5,374 nt of DNA from an uncultured Clostridia bacterium (lineage in GTDB: Bacteria > Bacillota > Clostridia > Christensenellales > Aristaeellaceae), in the NCBI GenBank assembly GCA_946409855.1, contig CAMJXZ010000239.1, forward strand, positions 1-5,374. The letters run 5' to 3'. Position numbers and translations under genes: made by a program. Positions 1 through 4,013 of the stretch are shown in pieces (positions within the stretch are counted from its first letter, which is position 1; the number at the start of each line of letters is the position of its first letter). The notes beneath the pieces were generated by a model, which saw only the letters and a list, made by a program, of their open reading frames with translations, was not told the origin of the DNA and ran no database searches.

Positions 1-1192
1 TTTCCTGCAGGGCGCGCAGGATCGGCTGGAGCTCTTCCAGTTCGGTGTCCCCGTCCAGCAGCGTCAGCACGATGCCGCTGTTGCGGACGCTCATCCGGGC
101 GGTCAGGTGCGGCCGCCGGGGGTCCATCTGCCGGAACTCGTTGCTGAAAAACACCTCGGCGTAGGCGGTCAGCTTCTGCGCCCCTTCGGTGACGAAGCGG
201 TAGATGGCCTCTGTCCCGTGCAGCACCGCGATGTCCTGCCGCACGTGGAAGCCGGCTTTGGAGAGCAGATGCATGACCTCGCCTTCCCGGGCGGCGTCCC
301 GGTACAGGAAGATGCCGGTGGGGGCGGAGCCGGAGAAGGGGTTGATCTCGTAGCTGCCGTAGCAGAACAGCACCCTTGCCGAAACGTCCCGCCCCATCCG
401 GTCCAGGTAAACGCTGATCTTCAGCGGCAGCCGCACCAGCCTGTCCTCCAGGTCGCCCTGAATGGCGATGGCCATGGATTCGTACAGCACCGGCAGCGTG
501 TCGTTGAGGAAGGCGCCTGTCTCATTGCCCACGAACTGGTAAACGGCTTCCCCGCCCTTCAGGTCCCGCCGGATGGCGGACAGGAGCTGGCGCTGCTGCG
601 TGCTCAGGCGGATCACCCGGCCTCTGAAGGCGACGTAAGAAAAATCCCACGTCAGCCGGAACAGGGGGCCGGGGACCCGGACGACGGCGGACAGCTCCTG
701 CAGGCTGCCGCTCAGGCTGCACAGGATGGGCAGCTCCTCTTCCTCGATGCCCTCCTGGTGCCCGGTGCTGTCCCCGACTTCCAGCAAAAAGGGCAGGTGA
801 CTGAGCTTTTCCAGCACCAGATGGGTGTAGCGTTCCAGCGGCAGATACTTGCCGCCGCAGAGCGGGTTCCCGTCCCTGTCTGGCTCGCAGTAGAGGGTGT
901 ACAGGAAGTCCAGCAGCGTTTCTTCCCCGGCGCCGAAGCCCATCCGGGCGGGCATCAGGGTAAAGCGGCTGCTGAACACCGTGGCGTTCTGCTCGTGCCA
1001 GTCCCGCAGGAACCGCAGCATCTGCCTTACGACGTACAGCCGCTCCTGGCCCGCCCGCAGGGACATGGACAGGCCGTCGCTCTGATGGGTCAGCGTGATC
1101 TCCAGCGTGACCGGTTCTTTTTCCCGCAGGGAACGGACGGAAAGGGCGGTCAGCGGGTTTTCTTTTCTGGCCCGGCGGTTCATTCCTGTCAT
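1..1192 (-). CDS. SNF2 helicase-associated domain protein, N-terminal part (3' end beyond window)
   Basis: The 397 visible residues match, from memory of the family, the bacterial SNF2-associated domain (SNF2_assoc type) that precedes the Swi2/Snf2 ATPase core in Firmicute HepA/RapA-like proteins. Telling stretches are AGQERLYVVRQMLRFL (47-62), LKISVYLDRMGRDVSARVLF (257-276), YGSYEINPF (278-286), YRDAAREGEVMHLL (297-310) and AYAEVFFSNEFRQM (343-356). The ATPase core with its DEAH-box and helicase motifs would lie past the left edge, so it is not seen. The start at 1192 is fixed by a GAGGAG six bases upstream and by an in-frame TAA at 1196-1198. A second ATG at 1183 is too far from that site. 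The gene follows truA by 14 nt and probably shares its transcript. The family usually carries an N-terminal SWIM zinc finger; none is present here. The role is inferred to be a DNA- or RNA-polymerase-linked ATPase. The domain call is fairly sure, the cellular role is not. Confidence 0.82.
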   Translation of the reverse strand, partial: MTGMNRRARKENPLTALSVRSLREKEPVTLEITLTHQSDGLSMSLRAGQERLYVVRQMLRFLRDWHEQNATVFSSRFTLMPARMGFGAGEETLLDFLYTLYCEPDRDGNPLCGGKYLPLERYTHLVLEKLSHLPFLLEVGDSTGHQEGIEEEELPILCSLSGSLQELSAVVRVPGPLFRLTWDFSYVAFRGRVIRLSTQQRQLLSAIRRDLKGGEAVYQFVGNETGAFLNDTLPVLYESMAIAIQGDLEDRLVRLPLKISVYLDRMGRDVSARVLFCYGSYEINPFSGSAPTGIFLYRDAAREGEVMHLLSKAGFHVRQDIAVLHGTEAIYRFVTEGAQKLTAYAEVFFSNEFRQMDPRRPHLTARMSVRNSGIVLTLLDGDTELEELQPILRALQE

Positions 1193-1198
1193 CGTTTA

Positions 1199-1204
1199 CT
1201 CCTC
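1199..1204 (-). promoter_or_regulatory. Shine-Dalgarno of the SNF2-associated gene
   Basis: GAGGAG on the minus strand lies in the 14-nt gap after the truA stop, with a 6-nt spacer to the ATG at 1192. It selects this ATG over the in-frame ATG at 1183, and its closeness to the truA stop suggests coupled translation. Confidence 0.8.
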
Positions 1205-1206
1205 AA

Positions 1207-1941
1207 TCAATACTGGATCTCCCAGAGGATCAGTCCCTGGGCCGGGGCGGTAAACCCGGCCAGGGAACGGTCTTTTTTCAGAAAAACGTCTGCTATGTCG
1301 GCGGCGCTTTTTCTGCCAAGCCCCGCTTCCAGCAGGGTGCCGGTCATGATCCGCACCATGTGGTACAGAAACCCGTCCCCGGTAAAGCTCAGGGTCAGCT
1401 CCTGCCCGTCGTCGTTCAGCAGGATCCTGCGCACGGTCCGCACCGTGGATTTTTTCGTGTGCCCGGTGGAAAACCCGGCAAAATCGTGGGTGCCCTCCAG
1501 CGCGTCCGCCGCTTTCCGGACGGCGGAAAGATCCAGCGGTTCCGGAAAGGGATAGACGTATTTGCGCTCAAACACGTTGGGCGCGTCCGTGTGCCAGACG
1601 CGGTAGCGGTAGGTCTTTTCCCGGCAGGACAGGCGGGCGTGAAACCGGTCCGGCGCTTCCGTGAGCGACACGGCGCCGATGTCCTCCGGCAGGTACTTCC
1701 GCAGCTGCGAAAGCGTTTCTTCCGGATCAGACAGGTTCGCGCTCCGGAAGGAGCAGACCTGCATCCGGGCGTGGACGCCGGCGTCCGTCCGTCCGCAGCC
1801 GCTGATCTGAACGGGCTCAGAAAGCACCCGGGACAGGGTCTGCTCCACCCTGTGCTGGATGGTATTTTCCGCGTTGCCCTGCCGCTGCCACCCGGCGTAG
1901 CGGGAGCCGTCGTAGCATAGCACCAGTTTGTAATTGCCCAT
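1207..1941 (-). CDS. truA: tRNA pseudouridine(38-40) synthase TruA
   Basis: TruA isomerises uridine to pseudouridine at positions 38-40 of the anticodon stem-loop of many tRNAs in the cytoplasm. The protein is 244 residues, normal for the family. Visible hallmarks are the N-terminal YDGSRYAGWQRQ (10-21), the active-site motif GRTDAGVHA (50-58) with catalytic Asp53, FHARLSCREKTYRYRVW (100-116) containing the conserved YRY tyrosines, and FLYHMVRIMTG (191-201) of the second half-domain. The start at 1941 is chosen because GGAGGT sits 6 nt upstream and the translation begins with the family's usual first strand (MGNYKLVLCYDG). A longer reading from a TTG at 1998 would begin inside the -35 box of the promoter and is rejected. 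The gene is first in a probable two-gene unit with the SNF2-associated gene. No key residue is missing. Confidence 0.97.
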   Translation of the reverse strand: MGNYKLVLCYDGSRYAGWQRQGNAENTIQHRVEQTLSRVLSEPVQISGCGRTDAGVHARMQVCSFRSANLSDPEETLSQLRKYLPEDIGAVSLTEAPDRFHARLSCREKTYRYRVWHTDAPNVFERKYVYPFPEPLDLSAVRKAADALEGTHDFAGFSTGHTKKSTVRTVRRILLNDDGQELTLSFTGDGFLYHMVRIMTGTLLEAGLGRKSAADIADVFLKKDRSLAGFTAPAQGLILWEIQY

Positions 1942-1947
1942 GCGCTT

Positions 1948-1953
1948 ACCTCC
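1948..1953 (-). promoter_or_regulatory. Shine-Dalgarno deciding the truA start
   Basis: GGAGGT on the minus strand with a 6-nt spacer (AAGCGC) to the ATG at 1941. It decides between this start and the upstream TTG at 1998, which overlaps the promoter. Confidence 0.88.
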
Positions 1954-1969
1954 GAAATCTGCACTCTCC

Positions 1970-1998
1970 ATTATAGCAAAAAAAGAACTGTCTTTCAA
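1970..1998 (-). promoter_or_regulatory. Sigma-A promoter of truA
   Basis: On the minus strand, TTGAAA (1993-1998) and TATAAT (1970-1975) are separated by exactly 17 bp, and TGC precedes the -10 to make an extended -10 (TGCTATAAT). The -10 matches the consensus 6/6 and the -35 matches 5/6. The predicted transcript start is about 1962-1964, giving a leader of roughly 22 nt with the Shine-Dalgarno inside it. This is probably the promoter for truA plus the SNF2-associated gene. Confidence 0.88.
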
Positions 1999-1999
1999 T

Positions 2000-2043
2000 C
2001 CTTTTTCTTTGCAAAAAACGGTTCTTTTCTTTGCAAAAAATGG
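2000..2043 (-). repeat. Two tandem 22-bp repeats just upstream of the truA -35 box
   Basis: Two adjoining 22-bp units (2022-2043 and 2000-2021, minus strand) each begin CC, then A or G, then TTTTTTGCAAAGAAAA. They differ at only a few bases, mainly at their ends. Each contains the palindrome TTTGCAAA. The period is close to two helical turns, so both copies face the same side of the DNA, and the downstream copy ends one base before the -35 box. They could be activator sites, a repressor array or an A/T-tract UP-like element; the sequence does not decide between these. Confidence 0.7.
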
Positions 2044-2046
2044 ATT

Positions 2047-2064
2047 CTTTTCCGATCGGAAAAG
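2047..2064. repeat. 18-bp perfect palindrome
   Basis: CTTTTCCGATCGGAAAAG is an uninterrupted perfect palindrome. It sits between the tandem 22-bp repeats and the terminator hairpin, sharing bases 2061-2064 with the terminator's outer stem. It could be an operator for a dimeric regulator of truA. With no loop it is less likely to act as an RNA hairpin. Confidence 0.6.
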
Positions 2065-2092
2065 GCCCGCGACGAAAAAACCGCGGGCCTTT
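2061..2092 (-). terminator. Strong intrinsic terminator, possibly bidirectional
   Basis: An 11-bp perfect stem (AAAGGCCCGCG, 2061-2071, with CGCGGGCCTTT, 2082-2092) closes a 10-nt A-rich loop. Read leftward the right arm runs into CTTTTCC; read rightward it runs into CTTTGATAATTAT. Since all genes here run leftward, its likely job is to stop transcription from the SH3-domain gene before the truA promoter. The U-tract is short in both directions. Confidence 0.72.
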
Positions 2093-2200
2093 GATAATTA
2101 TCTCAATTAAATATTTTATACTAAGATCAGATAAAGAAGTTAAATGATCGTGCGTAGATATAGCGTTTCATTGAGGAAACTGTTCAAAATCGTATCCGTG

Positions 2201-2270
2201 GGCCCCAAAAAGCCTTCCCCACTGGGGAAGGTGGCCCGAAGGGCCGGATGAGGTGCGCCCCCGGGGCCTG
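2201..2270. repeat. Dispersed intergenic hairpin repeat (clostridial gut-genome type)
   Basis: The core reads GCCTTCCCC, ACT, GGGGAAGGTGGCCC, GAA, GGGCCGGATGAGGTG. It gives two adjacent hairpins: 2213-2220 with 2224-2231, and 2233-2237 with 2241-2245. An outer GGCCCC (2201-2206) can pair with GGGGCC (2263-2268) to enclose both. From memory, this sequence pattern recurs between genes in many Oscillospiraceae-like and related genomes, and its translation gives the spurious peptide motif HPALRATFPSGEG. Only one copy is in this window, so its repeat status is recall rather than something visible here. Mobility (MITE- or REP-like) is inference. Confidence 0.62.
2207..2231 (-). terminator. Possible first terminator after the SH3-domain gene, within the hairpin repeat
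   Basis: On the minus strand an 8-bp stem CCTTCCCC / GGGGAAGG with a 3-nt loop is followed by C and five T (2207-2211). This has the form of a short intrinsic terminator about 165 nt after the SH3-gene stop. It would work in tandem with the stronger hairpin at 2061-2092. Confidence 0.45.
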
Positions 2271-2319
2271 TAAGGTCCCGGGACATGATTTCCGAACTGC
2301 AGACCGTCAGGCCCCGGAA
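2261..2319. repeat. Nested inverted repeats beside the hairpin repeat
   Basis: CCGGGGCCTG (2261-2270) is exactly complementary to CAGGCCCCGG (2308-2317). Between them lie the perfect palindrome GTCCCGGGAC (2275-2284) and the start of an alternative stem, TTCCG (2290-2294) with CGGAA (2315-2319). The outer arm competes with the 2201-2206/2263-2268 pairing, so mutually exclusive RNA folds are possible. It may be the right-hand part of the same repeat element. Confidence 0.5.
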
Positions 2320-2396
2320 GGACGCGGAGAAAGAGTCAAAGATGCATGCAAGATTTAGCATTTTTATCAGAGAATAGTATGAGGCGTCTGATTGGG

Positions 2397-3827
2397 TTAC
2401 CTGAATCTGATCTGCCGGGTCAGCACGTAGCCGGTCTGCCCCTTGTACCGCACCATGGAGAAGCCCTCGCCGCGCAGCAGCACCTCAAGCTTCGCGCCGG
2501 CGGGGATCTTCGTCATAACGTCCCCGTTCATCCGGGGCTGGGCGCGCATCGGGGCGGCCGCCGACGCGGTCGCTTTGAGGGCCGGGTATTCCAGCGGTTC
2601 AAAGCAGCCGGTATTGTCGCCCACCCAGTACAGCCCGCCTTCCTCATCCAGGATCACGTACAGGTCCCCTTCTTCCGGCCGGGTGATGTCGTACCCGTCG
2701 CTGACCCCGACGATACGGACGGAGGAACCCGCCGGGATGGTTTTTGCTGCCGGTCGATAGTAGTCGGACCCGCTCAGTTCCTCCGTGACCCGCGCCAGCA
2801 CGCTCCCGTCCGCGACCTGCTTTTTGGGTTCAAACTCCAGGTATTTTTTCTGTACGCAGCCGAGCACGCCGGCGCCGTTCGTCCCGCTCAGTCCGATGAC
2901 CGCCCATTCGTCCGTCTGAGAAACGACCTCTACCAGCGTGCCGGAGCACAGCTTGACGGCGACGGGGCTCTGGCTGTCAGGGCCGCTGCGGACGTTCAGA
3001 CGGCTGGAAAGGGAAGTGGTTTTGACGCGGGCCGTCCGGGCGGGCGCGTGGTCCCCGTCCGGCTCCAGGTACCGGGTTTCCAGGAAGAAGCCGTTTTGCA
3101 GCTGCGCCCACCCGCCGGGCAGGTAGGTCCTGATCCTGACCGTGTCATTCTGCTTGAGGACGGTGCCGCTGAAGCGCTCTGTTTTTTCGGAGAAACGCGC
3201 CGCGCTGTCGCTGGCGAAGACAGCGCTTCCGTCGGTGTACACCGTTCTTTCCTCCAGATACGGCCAGTTCCAACTGTGGAATTTGGCGTAGGGCTTCGAT
3301 TTTTCCGGGGCCAGCGCCTCGAAAATGTCCGATTTGGACATGAAGCCGTACCCGCTGCCGGTCTGGACGTAGTAGTAAGCGCCGAATTCGCCCCATACCA
3401 TGAACTGGGAACCGGCCGCGTGCCGCGCGATCAGGCGGCTGCGCTTGTCGGGCTTGACGCGCATCACGGCGCTGTCCTCCCGGACTTCCCCCAGGAAGGC
3501 GTCAAAGGGCAGCTGGTTTTCCCAGCCCTCTGTCCGCTGTTCGCTGTCCGGGTACAGGCTTCCGGCGGTGACCGGGTTCACCCAGACCGTGTATTCCTCC
3601 GTCAGGTCGATCGCCCAGAAGGAATCTTTCTCTTTGAACGGGCCGGAGACTTCCGTGTTATAGCCGTTGAAGAGCACGCCGGCGGCGGCCCCCCGGGGGC
3701 TGATGTAAACCTGCGCGCCGTCTCCTTCCGTGGCTACGGTGATTGCCCAGAACTCGCCCGCCCCGGCCGGCAGGCAGGCCGCCGCCAGCATCACGCACAG
3801 CAGCAGGCCCATGATTCTTTTCTTCAT
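2397..3827 (-). CDS. Secreted multi-module bacterial SH3-domain protein
   Basis: The protein has 476 residues. Residues 1-23 form a Sec signal peptide: MKKR, a hydrophobic stretch GLLLCVMLAAACL, then AGA before GEF, a likely type I cleavage site. The Cys at 18 lacks a proper lipobox (AAAC), so a lipoprotein is unlikely. The mature part looks like a string of SH3b-like beta modules at about 114-170, 203-257, 274-333, 341-413 and 416-475, with a possible degenerate one near 37-90. The clearest is 274-333, with LNVRSGPDSQSPVAV and a following EWAVIGLSG. No hydrolase, peptidase or sortase motif is visible. SH3b modules commonly bind peptidoglycan or other wall polymers, so an extracellular wall-binding or sensing role is inferred. 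AAGGAGG lies 10 nt upstream, a slightly long spacing. An in-frame TAA at 3843-3845 blocks any longer start. It has its own promoter and appears to be monocistronic. Confidence 0.82.
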   Translation of the reverse strand: MKKRIMGLLLCVMLAAACLPAGAGEFWAITVATEGDGAQVYISPRGAAAGVLFNGYNTEVSGPFKEKDSFWAIDLTEEYTVWVNPVTAGSLYPDSEQRTEGWENQLPFDAFLGEVREDSAVMRVKPDKRSRLIARHAAGSQFMVWGEFGAYYYVQTGSGYGFMSKSDIFEALAPEKSKPYAKFHSWNWPYLEERTVYTDGSAVFASDSAARFSEKTERFSGTVLKQNDTVRIRTYLPGGWAQLQNGFFLETRYLEPDGDHAPARTARVKTTSLSSRLNVRSGPDSQSPVAVKLCSGTLVEVVSQTDEWAVIGLSGTNGAGVLGCVQKKYLEFEPKKQVADGSVLARVTEELSGSDYYRPAAKTIPAGSSVRIVGVSDGYDITRPEEGDLYVILDEEGGLYWVGDNTGCFEPLEYPALKATASAAAPMRAQPRMNGDVMTKIPAGAKLEVLLRGEGFSMVRYKGQTGYVLTRQIRFR

Positions 3828-3883
3828 GACGAGAACGCCTCCTTATCGTGAAACGCCGGTATTTTCCATGCCGTCCCGCCGGC

Positions 3884-3916
3884 GGCGGTTTTTGCGCGCG
3901 CAAAAAGACCCCCGCC
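3884..3916 (-). promoter_or_regulatory. Leader hairpin in the SH3-gene 5' UTR
   Basis: TTTTTGCGCGCGCAAAAA (3889-3906) is an 18-bp perfect palindrome that folds as 7 bp with a GCGC loop. Outer arms GGCGG (3884-3888) and CCGCC (3912-3916) extend the stem past a 5-nt bulge (3907-3911). It lies in the predicted leader about 40 nt before the Shine-Dalgarno. It is not followed by a U-tract on the minus strand, so it is not an intrinsic terminator. A role in mRNA stability or as a protein site is possible but unproven. Confidence 0.45.
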
Positions 3917-3922
3917 TTCTGT

Positions 3923-3946
3923 TCATGATTCCTGTTGGGATCATGA
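3923..3946. promoter_or_regulatory. Imperfect dyad over the -10 and start region of the SH3 gene
   Basis: TCATGATTCC (3923-3932) and GGGATCATGA (3937-3946) form a dyad around TGTT with a single mismatch. It overlaps the -10 box (3943-3948) and the expected transcript start, a classic position for a repressor operator. The same sequence would also make a hairpin at the very 5' end of the mRNA. Confidence 0.5.
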
Positions 3947-3972
3947 TAACACCTGATGAGGGCGGAGGTCAA
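3943..3972 (-). promoter_or_regulatory. Sigma-A promoter of the SH3-domain gene
   Basis: On the minus strand TTGACC (3967-3972) and TATCAT (3943-3948) are 18 bp apart, each 5/6 to consensus. TGT before the -10 makes an extended -10 (TGTTATCAT). The predicted start near 3936 gives a leader of about 110 nt that contains the hairpin at 3884-3916. Confidence 0.72.
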
Positions 3973-4013
3973 GACGCCGCGGCGCCATCCGGATGTAAAA
4001 CCCGCGTCGGCGT

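Larger units (their letters stand above)
2093..2396. other. Non-coding gap between the SH3-domain gene and the truA terminator
   Basis: I find no credible gene in these 304 bases. The left part (2093-2190) is AT-rich with a small palindrome GATAATTATC (2093-2102). The middle (about 2199-2319) is GC-rich and dense in inverted repeats, described separately. The right part (2320-2396) includes TGCATGCA (2343-2350) and is otherwise plain. The one open frame, 2140-2361 on the minus strand, runs through the structured repeat and has no Shine-Dalgarno or recognisable domain. Confidence 0.6.

Noticed and set aside
107..1555. Long plus-strand open frame of 482 codons
   Set aside because: It lies opposite the SNF2-associated gene and the 3' part of truA. 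Its composition is rich in Pro, Gly, Val and Gln, as expected for antisense of GC-rich codons, and it shows no domain or ribosome binding site.
1207..1998. Longer truA reading starting at a TTG at 1998
   Set aside because: The TTG is part of the -35 box, no ribosome binding site precedes it, and the extra residues do not resemble TruA. The ATG at 1941 has an ideal GGAGGT.
2115..2143. Leftward promoter-like pair TTAACT - 17 bp - TATAAA just before the terminator
   Set aside because: The -35 match is poor (4/6), the area is AT-rich so chance matches are likely, and a transcript would meet the terminator at 2092 after only about 15 bases.
2140..2361. Minus-strand open frame of 73 codons in the gap
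   Set aside because: It reads straight through the hairpin repeat (motif HPALRATFPSGEG), lacks a Shine-Dalgarno, and matches the kind of spurious peptide this repeat produces.
2346..3851. Long plus-strand open frame of 501 codons opposite the SH3-domain gene
   Set aside because: It is antisense to a gene with a signal peptide, Shine-Dalgarno, promoter and SH3 modules. It has the low-complexity composition of an antisense GC-rich frame and no recognisable motif.
3843..3944. Possible small upstream open frame in the SH3 leader, ending in the Shine-Dalgarno
   Set aside because: Its first ATG lies within the -10 box and so is not transcribed from that promoter. A second ATG at 3926 has only a weak AGGA. 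The peptide is Arg-rich from GC-rich DNA with no recognisable pattern.
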